A DNA stretch of 64,000 nucleotides from Nonomuraea basaltis (GCF_005893125.1 NZ_VCJS01000054.1:1-64000); one strand, 5' to 3'. Counted from the first letter of the stretch, positions 32,914 through 42,031 are shown. Made by a program: numbers and translations. The notes: generated by a model not told the origin, from the letters alone.

Positions 32914-35535
32914 ATGATTGACCAGGGGCTCGAACGTCGCAGCGCGGCCGTGACCGAGATGCCGGATGAGCTGCGCCACGATGTGCGGCTGCTCGGCAAG
33001 CTGCTCGGGCAGGTGCTCGCCGAGCAGGGAGGCGAGGATCTGCTGGCCGACGTCGAACGGCTGCGCAAGGCCGTCATCGCGGCGCGCAGGGGCGAGATCT
33101 CGGCCGACGCGATCAGCGAGATGGTCGCGGGATGGGAGATCGAGCGGGCCGTTCAGGTCGCCCGCGCGTTCACGTGCTACTTCCACCTGGCCAACCTGGC
33201 CGAGGAGCACTACCGCATCCGCACGCTGCGCGAGCGGGACGCCGAGGGCCGGGTGCAGCGGGAGTCGCTGGCGCACGCCGTACACGAGCTGGGCCACGAT
33301 CGCGTCGCCGAGCTGCTGGAGGGCCTGGAGCTGCACCCGGTGCTGACCGCGCACCCCACCGAGGCGCGCAGGCGCGCGGTCGTCACCGCCATCCAGCGGA
33401 TCAGCGGCCAGCTCACCGAGTACAACACCCCCGGCCGCGGGGCCTCCGAGCGCGCCGACAGTAAGCGGCGCATGCTGGAGGAGATCGACCTGCTGTGGCG
33501 CACGGCCCAGCTCCGCTCGACCAAGCTCGACCCGCTCGACGAGGTGCGCACCGCCATGGCCGCCTTCGACGAGACGCTGTTCCGCATGGTGCCGCAGGTC
33601 TACCGCGCGCTGGACGCGGCGCTCGACGAGGGCACCGGCACCCGCCCGCCGCAGGCCAGGCCGTTCATCCGGTACGGCAGCTGGATCGGCGGCGACCGCG
33701 ACGGCAACCCGAACGTCACGGCCAGGGTCACCCGCGAGACCATCCAGATCCAGGCCGAGCACGTGCTGACGGCGCTCGAGACCGCCTGCACGCGCATCGC
33801 CCGCACGCTCACCGCCTCCGCCCAGTTCGCCCCCTGCTCGCTGGATCTGAAGACGGCGCTGGCCGCGGCCGTGGACGCGCACCCCGAGGTCGTCTCCGAG
33901 CTGGCCACCCGCTCGCCGCGTGAGCCGCACCGGCAGTGGCTGCTGTTCGTGGCCGCGCGTATCGCCGCCACCCACCGCCGCGACCTCGATCTCGCCTACC
34001 GCTCGCCGGCCGAGCTGCTGGCCGACCTGCGGCTGGGGCAGGAGTCGCTGGCCGCGTCCGCGCCGCGGCAGGCGTACGGCGAGCTGCAGCACCTCATCTG
34101 GCAGGTGGAGACGTTCGGTTTCCACCTGGCCGAGCTGGAGGTGCGCCAGCACTCCCAGGTCCACGCGGCCGCGCTGGAGGAGCTGCGGGCCGGCGGCGAG
34201 CCGTCCGAGCGCACCGAGGAGGTCCTTGCCACGATCCGGGTGATCGGCTGGATCCAGGAGCGGTTCGGCGTCACGGCCTGCTCCCGCTACGTGGTCTCGT
34301 TCACCCGCTCGGCCGAGGACGTCGCGGCCGTCTACGACCTGGCCCAGCACGCGCTCGGCAACCGCGCGCCCGTGCTGGACGTGGTGCCGCTGTTCGAGTC
34401 CGGTCAGGACCTGGCGAACTCGCCGCACGTGCTGACCGGCATGCTGGAGATCCCGCAGGTGCGCGAGCGCCTGGCGGCCACCGGCAGGCGCATGGAGATC
34501 ATGCTCGGCTACTCCGACTCGGCCAAGGAGCTCGGCCCGGCCGCCGCCACGCTCCGGCTGTACGAGGCGCAGGAGGCGCTGACCGCCTGGGCCGCCGAGC
34601 ACGACGTGAAGCTGCGCATGTTCCACGGCCGTGGCGGCGCGCTCGGCCGCGGCGGCGGCCCGGCCAACCGCGCGGTGCTGGCCCAGGCCCCCGGCTCGGT
34701 CGCGGGCCGCTTCAAGGTCACCGAGCAGGGTGAGGTCATCTTCGCCCGCTACGGCCACATCGCGATCGCCCGCCGCCACCTGGAGCAAGTCACCAACGCC
34801 GTCCTGCTGGCCTCCTCGCCCACGGTGAGCGCCCGCACCGCGACCGCCGCCGAGCGCTTCCGGGGCCTGGCCGAGCAGGTGGCCACGGCATCGGAGGATG
34901 CGTACCGCGCGCTGACCGAGGCGCCGGGCTTCCCTGAGTGGTTCGCCCTGGTCAGCCCGCTCGAGGAGATCGGCACGCTGCGCCTTGGCTCCCGTCCGGC
35001 CCGCCGCGGCCTGGGCGCGCCGCGCTCGCTCGACGACCTGCGGGCGATCCCGTGGGTGTTCGCGTGGGCGCAGACCCGGGTCAACCTCCCCGGCTGGTAC
35101 GGCCTGGGCGCCGGCCTGGCCTCGGTGGGCTCCCTGGACGAGCTGCGGGCCGCCTACACCGAGTGGCCGCTGTTCAACGCGATGCTGGACAACGCGGAGA
35201 TGTCGCTGGCCAAGACCGACCGCTCGATCGCCAAGCGCTACCTGGCTCTGGGCGGCCGCGAGGACTTCACCCGGCAGGTGCTGGAGGAGTACGACCGGAC
35301 CCGCGACCTGGTGCTGCAGGTGACGGGTCACACGCGGCTGCTGGAGAACCGCAAGGTGCTCTCGCGCGCCGTCCAGCTCCGCGACCCGTACGTGGACGCG
35401 CTGTCACACCTGCAGTTGCGGGCCCTGCGCGCGCTGCGCACCGGCAACCCGTCCGAGCAGGAGCGCGACCGGCTGTCCACGCTCCTGCTGTTGTCGGTCA
35501 ACGGGGTGGCGGCGGGCCTGCAGAACACCGGCTGA
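32914..35535 (+). CDS. ppc: Phosphoenolpyruvate carboxylase
   Basis: 873 residues; carboxylates PEP to oxaloacetate to refill the TCA cycle. Key sites: LTAHPTEARRRAV (catalytic His), IGGDRDGNPNV, MLGYSDSAKELG, and the Gly-rich catalytic loop MFHGRGGALGRGGGP. It ends NTG as in most bacterial enzymes. The ATG is the first with a natural N terminus, but its nearest GGAGG is about 20 bases upstream, so MPDELRHDVRLLG (45 bases later) is a real alternative start. Convergent with the epoxide hydrolase gene, one base apart. Confidence 0.94.
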   Translation: MIDQGLERRSAAVTEMPDELRHDVRLLGKLLGQVLAEQGGEDLLADVERLRKAVIAARRGEISADAISEMVAGWEIERAVQVARAFTCYFHLANLAEEHYRIRTLRERDAEGRVQRESLAHAVHELGHDRVAELLEGLELHPVLTAHPTEARRRAVVTAIQRISGQLTEYNTPGRGASERADSKRRMLEEIDLLWRTAQLRSTKLDPLDEVRTAMAAFDETLFRMVPQVYRALDAALDEGTGTRPPQARPFIRYGSWIGGDRDGNPNVTARVTRETIQIQAEHVLTALETACTRIARTLTASAQFAPCSLDLKTALAAAVDAHPEVVSELATRSPREPHRQWLLFVAARIAATHRRDLDLAYRSPAELLADLRLGQESLAASAPRQAYGELQHLIWQVETFGFHLAELEVRQHSQVHAAALEELRAGGEPSERTEEVLATIRVIGWIQERFGVTACSRYVVSFTRSAEDVAAVYDLAQHALGNRAPVLDVVPLFESGQDLANSPHVLTGMLEIPQVRERLAATGRRMEIMLGYSDSAKELGPAAATLRLYEAQEALTAWAAEHDVKLRMFHGRGGALGRGGGPANRAVLAQAPGSVAGRFKVTEQGEVIFARYGHIAIARRHLEQVTNAVLLASSPTVSARTATAAERFRGLAEQVATASEDAYRALTEAPGFPEWFALVSPLEEIGTLRLGSRPARRGLGAPRSLDDLRAIPWVFAWAQTRVNLPGWYGLGAGLASVGSLDELRAAYTEWPLFNAMLDNAEMSLAKTDRSIAKRYLALGGREDFTRQVLEEYDRTRDLVLQVTGHTRLLENRKVLSRAVQLRDPYVDALSHLQLRALRALRTGNPSEQERDRLSTLLLLSVNGVAAGLQNTG

Positions 35536-35536
35536 G

Positions 35537-36616
35537 CTAGCGGAGCCCGTCGAAGAACGCGACGATGTCGGAGGTGAGCGCCTCGGGCGCGGTGTGCGCG
35601 GTGTAGTGGCCGTGCGCCGGGGCCGGCAGCGTCTTCCACGAGACGATGTTGGCGTGGTCGCGCTCGGCGAAGCGGCGGATGGACTTGAAGTCGCCCTCGC
35701 CCATCGCCAGCGCCGTCGGCACGGTCGTGGGCTGCTTGGGCTGCTCCATGCGGGCGTTCTCCCAGTACAACCGCAGCGCCGACCCCGCGGTCCCGGTGAA
35801 CCAGTAGATCGCGGCGTTGGTCAGCACGAAGTCGTCGTCCAGGTCCTCGTCGAAGAGCTGCGCCAGCCAGCCGACCAGCCCGGCGGGGGAGTCGGCGACG
35901 GCGTGGGCGAGAGTCTGCGGCTGCTGTGACTGCAGGACGTTGAAGGCGCCCTTCTCCTTCCAGAACCAGTCCAGCACCGCGAGCCCCGCCTGGTCCTCCT
36001 CGCTCAGGTCCGCGAACTCGGCCGGGTCGCCGGAGGGGAACGAGAACAGCTGCGTGACGTGCACCCCGGCCACGTGCTCGGGGTCGATCCTGCCGATCTC
36101 GGGCGAGATCATCGAGCCGGCGTCGTTGCCCACCGCTCCGTAGCGTTCGTAGCCCAGCCGGGCCATGAGCTCGGCCCAGGCCCTGGCGATGCGCAGGTTG
36201 TTCCAGCCCAGCTCCTTGGTGGGGCCGGAGAAGCCGTAGCCGGGCAGCGACGGGATGACCAGGTGGAAATGACGCTTCAGCGGCTCGATGGCGTCGAGGT
36301 ATTCGACGATTGAGCCGGGCCAGCCGTGGGTGAGGATCAGCGGCAGGGCGTTCGGGTTGTCGGAGCGTACGTGGATGAAGTGGATGTTCTGCCCGTCGAT
36401 CTCGGTGGTGAACTGCGGGTACGCGTTCAGCCCGGCCTCCTGGGCCCGCCAGTCGAAGCCGTCGCGCCAGTGGCCGATCAGGCGCTTGACTCTGTCGACG
36501 CTGACGCCCTGGCCGGCGCCGGGGATCTCGTCGGTGAAGCGGGTCAGGGCGAGGCGCGCCTGGAGGTCGTCGAGGTCAGCCTGGGGGATCTCGATGCGGA
36601 AGGGGATGATGCTCAT
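35537..36616 (-). CDS. Epoxide hydrolase (EHN-type alpha/beta hydrolase)
   Basis: 359 residues. An N-terminal EHN segment (MSIIPFRIEIPQADLDDLQARLALTRF) is followed by an alpha/beta-hydrolase core: oxyanion HGWPGS, nucleophile region AVGNDAGSMI (Asp), and late His in APAHGHYTAH. These match microsomal-type epoxide hydrolases, which open epoxides to diols. The ATG with AAAGGG upstream is chosen; a 32-codon upstream extension covers operator-like DNA. Probably controlled by a regulator binding there. Confidence 0.87.
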   Translation of the reverse strand: MSIIPFRIEIPQADLDDLQARLALTRFTDEIPGAGQGVSVDRVKRLIGHWRDGFDWRAQEAGLNAYPQFTTEIDGQNIHFIHVRSDNPNALPLILTHGWPGSIVEYLDAIEPLKRHFHLVIPSLPGYGFSGPTKELGWNNLRIARAWAELMARLGYERYGAVGNDAGSMISPEIGRIDPEHVAGVHVTQLFSFPSGDPAEFADLSEEDQAGLAVLDWFWKEKGAFNVLQSQQPQTLAHAVADSPAGLVGWLAQLFDEDLDDDFVLTNAAIYWFTGTAGSALRLYWENARMEQPKQPTTVPTALAMGEGDFKSIRRFAERDHANIVSWKTLPAPAHGHYTAHTAPEALTSDIVAFFDGLR

Positions 36617-36631
36617 GGTGCGGCCCTTTCG

Positions 36632-36681
36632 GAACGGTTCGTTCTGTTCCTCTAGCTTAGCAGAACGGAATGCTTTATTCC
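36632..36681 (-). promoter_or_regulatory. Nested inverted repeats upstream of the epoxide hydrolase gene
   Basis: Three inverted repeats overlap within 50 bases: GAACG-AAC-CGTTC (36632-36644), CGTTCTG (36640-36646) paired with CAGAACG (36661-36667), and GGAAT-5-ATTCC (36667-36681). The cluster sits just before the start codon and is AT-rich, which suits a TetR-type operator/promoter. No regulator gene lies next to it. Confidence 0.5.
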
Positions 36682-36772
36682 ACTGCCGAGCTGCGCTACC
36701 AGTGAGGCACAAGTGACCCCCAAGTGGTCATGGTCACTATGGGGCCCTTTACATGCAGAGAAAGGGACCCTC

Positions 36773-38596
36773 ATGAAGAGGACAGCGTTGCTGCTGAGCG
36801 TCGCGATGCTCGGCGGCTTGCTGGCTGCTTCCCCCGCGTCGGCCGCCCCAGTCGCCGTCAAGGCGGCCGTGGCCAAGGTCAAGGCGAGCCCGGCCAAGCA
36901 GTCGGGCGCCTGCCCCACCACGGTGGGTTTCTCCGCCGTGGTGTCGGCCAAGGGCAAGGGAACCGTCCGGTACCGATGGGTACGCGGTGACGGCAGCAAG
37001 GGCGTCATCAAGAGCTTCCGCGTCAACGGCGCGCGCAAGGTGGTCGTGAAGGATCGTCAGACCTTCGACCGCACGATTTCGGGCTGGCAGGCCGTCGAGA
37101 TCCTCGGCAAGAAGGGTTTGTCCGGCAAGGCCCCCTTCCGCGTCACGTGCTCGGGCCCGGCCACGGTGTGGGACTTCTCCCACCCGATGCCCGACGCGCC
37201 CGGCAAACCGCTGGTCGCCGCGGCGAGCGTCAAGGCCAGCCCGGCCACCTACACCGGCGCCTGCCCCACGACAGTGACGTTCACCGCCACCATCCAGGTC
37301 TCGCGCACCCCGGCCAAGGTCGACTACTGGTGGATCGACGGCGCTGCGGGAGAGGGTCCGCGCCAGTCGCTCTATTTCGCGGCGGGCGGCCCCCGCAGCA
37401 GCCAGGTCACGCTGCCGCTGAGCGTGGGCAGCTCCACCAGCGGCTGGAAGGCCGTTGAGATCCTCACCGCGAACGGCCATGACTCCGGCCGCGCCGCCTA
37501 CCAGGTGACCTGCAAGCCGACTCAGCCGCCGACGAGCCCGTCGCCGACGCCGTCGGGCACCCCCAGCACGAGCCCGACGCCGTCGGGCACGCCGACCACG
37601 AGCCCGACGCCGTCGGGCACGCCGACCGGTGAGCCGCCCGCGCAGAAGCCGGAGCCGCTGATCGTCGGCCTCACGCCGGGCGACTACGAGGGATACTGCG
37701 ACGGGCCCATCGCGTACCAGGCCACCGGCCGCATCACCCTTCCCGCCGGGCCCGGCCAGAGGGTCGTCTACTGGTGGCTGCTCGACAACACCCAGTGGCA
37801 GCAGGAGTACCTCTACTTCCCCGCAGCCACGCAGCCCCGGTCGCAGGCCGTCAACGCCACCTGGGCCGAGGAGACCCAGGGCACGCACACGCTCGGCCTC
37901 ATGACCCTGAACGGCCCGGCCCAGCCAGTCGAGCGCACGTACACCTACAAGTGCCTGACGGGCCCCGAGCCGACCGCGAAGCTGACCATTCCGCACATCC
38001 TGACGCCTGTCTACCAGGGCCAGTGCGAGAACGGGATCGGCCTCAGGGTGGACTCGCTGATCCTCACGGACCGTGACACCGAGGTCCGCTACCGCGTCGT
38101 CGTGGACGGCAAGCCGGGCCCGATCAGGACCAAGCAGGTCAAGGCCGGCCGGCACCAGACGATCGGCGACCTCTGGTACAGCAACGCCAGGAGCAGCACC
38201 ACCGGCGTGGCCCGCATCGAGGTGCTGAACCAGAACAAGCCGGCCAAGGAGGCTCCTTACAGTGTGAAGTGCCTGCCGCAAACCCCCTCGCCGGACGGGG
38301 TGCGCATCACCGAGTTCTGGCCGGTGGCCTACTACGGCGACTGCGTCGAGGCGCCGTACCCGACCGTCCACGGCTCGTTCCGCGCGCCCCCCGGAACCGA
38401 GATCACCTACCGGTGGGTCATCGACGGAAAGCCGGACGGGCCCTTCACCCACAAGGTAGGCCAGAGCGGATACGCGCAGGTGCAGGCCTTCCACTGGACC
38501 CGCCACACCAAGACCAGCGGCGTCGTGGCACTCGAGGTGCTGAGCCACAACAAGCCGGCCATCGAGGCCGTCTACCCCGTGCACTGTCAGAACTGA
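36773..38596 (+). CDS. Secreted multidomain repeat protein (Ig-like, paired Cys)
   Basis: 607 residues with a signal peptide (MKRTALLLSVAMLGGLLAASPASA). The start is chosen for AAAGGGACCCTC upstream. The mature protein has five repeats of about 95-110 residues, each with a pattern of A-x-V-x-A-SP-x-x-Y-x-G-x-CP near its start and a second Cys at its end (VTCS, VTCK, YKCL, VKCL, VHCQ). That suggests disulphide-closed Ig-like beta sandwiches. Repeats 2 and 3 are joined by a Ser/Pro/Thr linker of SPTPSGTP units. No anchor motif, so it is probably released or wall-associated. Function unknown. Confidence 0.72.
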   Translation: MKRTALLLSVAMLGGLLAASPASAAPVAVKAAVAKVKASPAKQSGACPTTVGFSAVVSAKGKGTVRYRWVRGDGSKGVIKSFRVNGARKVVVKDRQTFDRTISGWQAVEILGKKGLSGKAPFRVTCSGPATVWDFSHPMPDAPGKPLVAAASVKASPATYTGACPTTVTFTATIQVSRTPAKVDYWWIDGAAGEGPRQSLYFAAGGPRSSQVTLPLSVGSSTSGWKAVEILTANGHDSGRAAYQVTCKPTQPPTSPSPTPSGTPSTSPTPSGTPTTSPTPSGTPTGEPPAQKPEPLIVGLTPGDYEGYCDGPIAYQATGRITLPAGPGQRVVYWWLLDNTQWQQEYLYFPAATQPRSQAVNATWAEETQGTHTLGLMTLNGPAQPVERTYTYKCLTGPEPTAKLTIPHILTPVYQGQCENGIGLRVDSLILTDRDTEVRYRVVVDGKPGPIRTKQVKAGRHQTIGDLWYSNARSSTTGVARIEVLNQNKPAKEAPYSVKCLPQTPSPDGVRITEFWPVAYYGDCVEAPYPTVHGSFRAPPGTEITYRWVIDGKPDGPFTHKVGQSGYAQVQAFHWTRHTKTSGVVALEVLSHNKPAIEAVYPVHCQN

Positions 38597-38604
38597 CCTC
38601 GTAG

Positions 38605-38634
38605 GGCGGGCGGCCGGTGAACGATCCGCCCGCC
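38605..38634. terminator. Hairpin between convergent genes
   Basis: GGCGGGCGG (38605-38613) pairs perfectly with CCGCCCGCC (38626-38634) around a 12-base loop. It lies between the stop of the secreted repeat protein and the stop of fdhD. No U-tract. Likely serves both genes. Confidence 0.66.
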
Positions 38635-39474
38635 TTACGCGATGATCCGTTCCAGGCCCGCGTACACGTTGCAGCGCTCGCCCCGCAGGAACCCGACGAG
38701 CGTCATACCGAACTCCCTGGCCAGGTCCACGGCCAGGGATGACGGCGCCGACACCGCGCACACCACCGGGATGCCCGCGGCCAGCGCCTTCTGCATGATC
38801 TCGTAGCTGGCCCGGCCGCTGACCATGAGCACGTGCTCGGCCAGCGGCAGCCGCTCCGCCAGCGCCGACCAGCCGACCAGCTTGTCGACCGCGTTGTGCC
38901 GTCCCACGTCCTCGCGCAGGCCGACCATCGTGCCGGTCGCCGAGAACAACCCTGCGGCGTGCAGCCCGCCGGTCTTGCCGAACACCCCCTGGGCCTGGCG
39001 CAGGGCGTCAGGCAGCCCGTACAGGAGCTCTGGGGTGAGCTCCAGCGGGCCCTGGGGGATCGGCACGCAGCGGTCACGCAGCGCGTCGAGGCTGGCCGAG
39101 CCGCAGACGCCGCACGCGCTGGAGGTGAGGAAGTGCCGGTCGAGCGCGGGCAGGTCGGGGATGGGGACGCGCAGGCGTACGGTGACCGTGTTGTAGCGGG
39201 CTTCGGGCGGGAGGTCCTCGTCGGTGCAGTACGCGATCGACGCGATCTCGCCGGCCCGCACCAGACCCTCGCCGTGCAGGAACCCGGCGGCCAGCTCGAA
39301 GTCGTGGCCCGGCGTGCGCATGGTGATGGCGACGGTCTTGCGGGCGCCGTCCGGCGCGGTGAGCCGGATCTCCAGCGGCTCCTCCGTGGCCAGGTCGTCG
39401 CGGCGGTCCGTGGCGACGGATCCGGCGATCTCCCTGATCCGCGTGCGGGTCGTGGGTCCTGGTCGCGTCTTCAC
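38635..39474 (-). CDS. fdhD: Formate dehydrogenase accessory sulfurtransferase FdhD
   Basis: 279 residues; transfers sulfur to the molybdenum cofactor of formate dehydrogenases. The CxxC motif is in SSACGVCGSAS, and the conserved GLREDVGRHNAVDKLVG and MVSGRASYEIMQKALAAGIPV are present. The start is the GTG that overlaps the stop of a 52-codon frame (GTGA), so it is translationally coupled to the remnant of the oxidoreductase it would normally serve. Confidence 0.93.
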   Translation of the reverse strand: MKTRPGPTTRTRIREIAGSVATDRRDDLATEEPLEIRLTAPDGARKTVAITMRTPGHDFELAAGFLHGEGLVRAGEIASIAYCTDEDLPPEARYNTVTVRLRVPIPDLPALDRHFLTSSACGVCGSASLDALRDRCVPIPQGPLELTPELLYGLPDALRQAQGVFGKTGGLHAAGLFSATGTMVGLREDVGRHNAVDKLVGWSALAERLPLAEHVLMVSGRASYEIMQKALAAGIPVVCAVSAPSSLAVDLAREFGMTLVGFLRGERCNVYAGLERIIA

Positions 39475-39629
39475 AGCGGCCGCACAGCGACGAGCGCGTT
39501 GTAGTAGGGGATCCGCGCCTGTGGCGATCGGCGGGTCTCGTCCAGCAGCACATTGCCCTCCGGCCAGTGGATCTGCGCCTGGCCGTGAAGGACCTCGTCC
39601 CTCGGCCCTTCACTTCGCTCCCTGCTCAT
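39471..39629 (-). pseudogene. 3' remnant of a formate-dehydrogenase-like molybdopterin oxidoreductase
   Basis: A 52-codon frame. Residues 13-52 (EVLHGQAQIHWPEGNVLLDE, then a short segment and IPYYNALVAVRPL) look like the extreme C terminus of actinobacterial FdhF/YdeP-type molybdopterin oxidoreductases, normally about 750 residues. Everything 5' of this is gone: the first 12 codons (MSRERSEGPRDE) are unrelated and the birA start lies 33 bases further on. The stop still overlaps the fdhD GTG, so the frame may persist as a translational-coupling leader. Confidence 0.68.
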
Positions 39630-39662
39630 CTCCCCATCTTCCTACGCTGCAAAGATAGGAGG

Positions 39663-40484
39663 ATGCCCGACTCCCGCTACTCCGACCTCGAACGCCCGCC
39701 CCTCTCCGAGGCGGCGCTCAACCGCGCCCTGGTCCGCCCAGGGTCCCTGTGGACGGGCGTCACCGTCGTCGAGAGCACCGGCTCCACCAATGCCGACCTG
39801 GCCGAGGCCGCCCTCGAAGGAGCCGCCGAGGGCGCGGTGCTGGTGGCGGAGGTGCAGCTCGCGGGCCGTGGCCGGCTCGGCCGCTCCTGGTCGGCGCCGC
39901 CCCGCTCGGGGCTGACGTTCTCGATCCTGCTCAGGCCGGAGGTCGCGGTGGCCACGCAGGGCTGGCTCCCGCTCATGTACGGCGTCGCCGCCGCCTCGGC
40001 CGTCCGCCGCCTGGCCGAGGTCGACGTGCGCCTGAAATGGCCCAACGACCTGCTGGTCGGCGAGCGCAAGCTGGCCGGCGTGCTGGCCGAGCGAGCGGAC
40101 GGCGCCGTCGTCATCGGCATGGGGCTGAACGTGTCGCTCAGGCCGGAGGAGCTGCCCGTCGAGACGGCCACGTCGCTGGCCATCGAGGAGGCGGCCTGCG
40201 TGGACCGGGATCCGCTGCTCAGGGCCGTGCTCAGGGAGATCGAGACCCACTACAGGGAATGGACGGCGGTCGGCGGCGACGCGGAGGCGTCCGGGCTGCG
40301 CTCGGCCTACCTGGCGGCGAGCGCCACGGTCGGCCGCCAGGTCAGGGTGGAGCTGCCCGGCGACCAGGTGGTGACCGGGAAGGCGACCGGGATCGACCAC
40401 TCCGGGCACCTCCAGGTGGAGGGCGCGGACCAGCGCTACACGCTGAGCGCGGGGGACGTCGTGCATGTGCGCGCTACGGACTGA
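39663..40484 (+). CDS. birA: Biotin--[acetyl-CoA-carboxylase] ligase
   Basis: 273 residues without an N-terminal HTH, hence a monofunctional ligase. Motifs: STGSTNADL, the biotinyl-AMP loop GRGRLGRSW, LKWPNDLLVGERKLAGVL and GMGLNV, and a C-terminal SH3-like domain. It biotinylates the carrier subunit of acyl-CoA carboxylases, fitting the pccB-accE genes nearby. The ATG has AGGAGG directly against it, with no normal spacing, so initiation may be leaderless or depend on the upstream context. Confidence 0.92.
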   Translation: MPDSRYSDLERPPLSEAALNRALVRPGSLWTGVTVVESTGSTNADLAEAALEGAAEGAVLVAEVQLAGRGRLGRSWSAPPRSGLTFSILLRPEVAVATQGWLPLMYGVAAASAVRRLAEVDVRLKWPNDLLVGERKLAGVLAERADGAVVIGMGLNVSLRPEELPVETATSLAIEEAACVDRDPLLRAVLREIETHYREWTAVGGDAEASGLRSAYLAASATVGRQVRVELPGDQVVTGKATGIDHSGHLQVEGADQRYTLSAGDVVHVRATD

Positions 40485-40553
40485 GGCATGTGTGCGCCAC
40501 GGACTGGGTCGTCGGCGTAGCAGCCGGGCGGCGATGGTGGCACGATTTGGGCC

Positions 40554-41069
40554 ATGACCCTTCCCGACCATCATCTGACGCAGGGTGAGCGGCGCGTCCG
40601 ATCCTTCCACCCACACTGGAAGCGGCTCATCGCGCCCTTCATCGCGCTGGTCCTCATAGCCGCGGCCTCCGGCGTCGCGCTCTACTTCATCCCGGCAAGC
40701 TGGGGCGACAATGCCCTCTACGCCAGGATCGCCGTCGTCGTCGTCGCCCTCGTCCTGCTGACGATCTGGTCGTTCGTGCCCTACCTGAAGTGGAAGAACA
40801 CCGGCTACGTGCTCACCACCCACCGCTTCACGATCAGCACAGGCGTGCTCAACAAGTCGACCGACGAGATCCCGATCGCCAAGGTCAACACGGTCAGCTC
40901 CGACCAGACGTTCCCCGAGCGCCTGCTCGGCTGCGGCACGCTGACCGTCGAGTCCGCCGGCGAGCGAGGGGAGATCGTGCTGAGGGACATCCCGAAGATC
41001 CAGGATGTCCGGACCGACCTGTTCAGGCTCGTCGAGGATCACTCGGACGGCGAGATCGACGGCCGTTGA
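40554..41069 (+). CDS. Membrane-anchored PH-domain (YdbS/bPH2-like) protein
   Basis: 171 residues: two membrane helices (about 27-48 and 58-80), then a bacterial PH-like domain (YVLTTHRFTISTGVLNKSTDEIPIAKVNTV through RGEIVLRDIPKIQDVRTDLFRLV). Such proteins are widespread in actinobacteria next to birA, with no clear function. Its stop overlaps a TTG that begins the cyclase gene. Confidence 0.82.
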   Translation: MTLPDHHLTQGERRVRSFHPHWKRLIAPFIALVLIAAASGVALYFIPASWGDNALYARIAVVVVALVLLTIWSFVPYLKWKNTGYVLTTHRFTISTGVLNKSTDEIPIAKVNTVSSDQTFPERLLGCGTLTVESAGERGEIVLRDIPKIQDVRTDLFRLVEDHSDGEIDGR

Positions 41070-42031
41070 GCTCGGATCCGCGGGGCCGGCCGACCGCCGA
41101 GGAGATCGAGCGGCTGCTCCTCGGGCTGCCGCCGCGCTACACGCGAGCGCAGGTCGCGGCCAGGAGCGACGTGTCGCAGGAGCTGGCCGGGCGCATCTGG
41201 CGGGCGCTGGGGTTCGCCCAGCGCGCCGATGACGCCGTGGCGTTCACCGACGCCGACGTCAGTGCCCTGAGCCGGGTACGCAGCATGCTCGACAGCGGCC
41301 TGCTCGACGAGGAGACGGTCATCCGCATGGCCCGCGCGCTCGGCCAGACCACGGCCAGGCTGGCGCAGTGGCAGACCGAGATCATGATGGGCGCGATGCT
41401 GCCGAAGGATCCCGCGGGGGGCGACCTCGCCGAGGCGCTCGACACCGCGCAGGGCCTGCTGCCTGACTTCGAGCACGTGCTGATCCACGTCTGGCGGGCC
41501 CAGCTGGCCGCGGCCGGCACCCGGCTGCTGGCCCTCGCCGACGGCCACGACGAGCTGGTGCCGACCCGCGTGTCGATGGCGGTGGGCTTCGCGGACCTGG
41601 TGGCGTTCACCCGGCGGGCCAGGGAGCTGGACGAGCGCGAGCTGGCCGGGCTGGTGGAGGGGTTCGAGTCGCGGGCCGCCGACGTGGTGGCCACGCACGG
41701 CGCCAGGCTGGTCAAGACACTGGGCGACGAGGTGCTGTTCACCGCGCCGACCGCGGCCCAGGCGGCGGCGATCGCGCTCGACCTGATCGACACGGACGAA
41801 CTGCGCGTCGGCATGGCCTACGGCCCGGTCGTGCCCATGATGGGCGACGTCTTCGGCACCACCGTCAACCTGGCCGCCCGGCTCACCGCGATCGCCCGGC
41901 CGGGCACCGTCCTGGTGGACTCGGAGCTGGCCGAAGGGCTGGACGGCCACGAACTCCACAAGATCAGACGCCGCCCGGCCAGAGGGCTCGGCGTGGTGCA
42001 GCCCTATGTCTTGCGGCGATCACCCTCCTGA
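41066..42031 (+). CDS. Class III adenylate/guanylate cyclase
   Basis: 321 residues starting at a TTG that overlaps the previous stop; no better start gives the full N-terminal domain. Residues 1-150 are a helical regulatory region like that of mycobacterial Rv1264/Rv2212-type cyclases. The catalytic domain (about 165-320) has VGFADLVAFTRRARE (metal-binding Asp), KTLGDEVLFTA (Lys and second Asp) and VNLAARLTAIARPG (transition-state Asn/Arg). The KTLGDE form suggests cAMP synthesis. The gene order birA-PH-cyclase resembles the Streptomyces cya neighbourhood. Confidence 0.88.
   Translation: MSSDPRGRPTAEEIERLLLGLPPRYTRAQVAARSDVSQELAGRIWRALGFAQRADDAVAFTDADVSALSRVRSMLDSGLLDEETVIRMARALGQTTARLAQWQTEIMMGAMLPKDPAGGDLAEALDTAQGLLPDFEHVLIHVWRAQLAAAGTRLLALADGHDELVPTRVSMAVGFADLVAFTRRARELDERELAGLVEGFESRAADVVATHGARLVKTLGDEVLFTAPTAAQAAAIALDLIDTDELRVGMAYGPVVPMMGDVFGTTVNLAARLTAIARPGTVLVDSELAEGLDGHELHKIRRRPARGLGVVQPYVLRRSPS

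Noticed and set aside
32854..35331. 825-codon minus-strand frame opposite ppc
   Set aside because: Shadow of the PEP carboxylase gene; no initiation signal and no recognisable domain.
40485..40553. Riboswitch or RNA gene before the PH-domain gene
   Set aside because: Only a near-duplicate of a short GTGCGC-x-ACGGACTG phrase is seen; no conserved RNA structure is recognisable. No rRNA or intact tRNA gene was found in the window.
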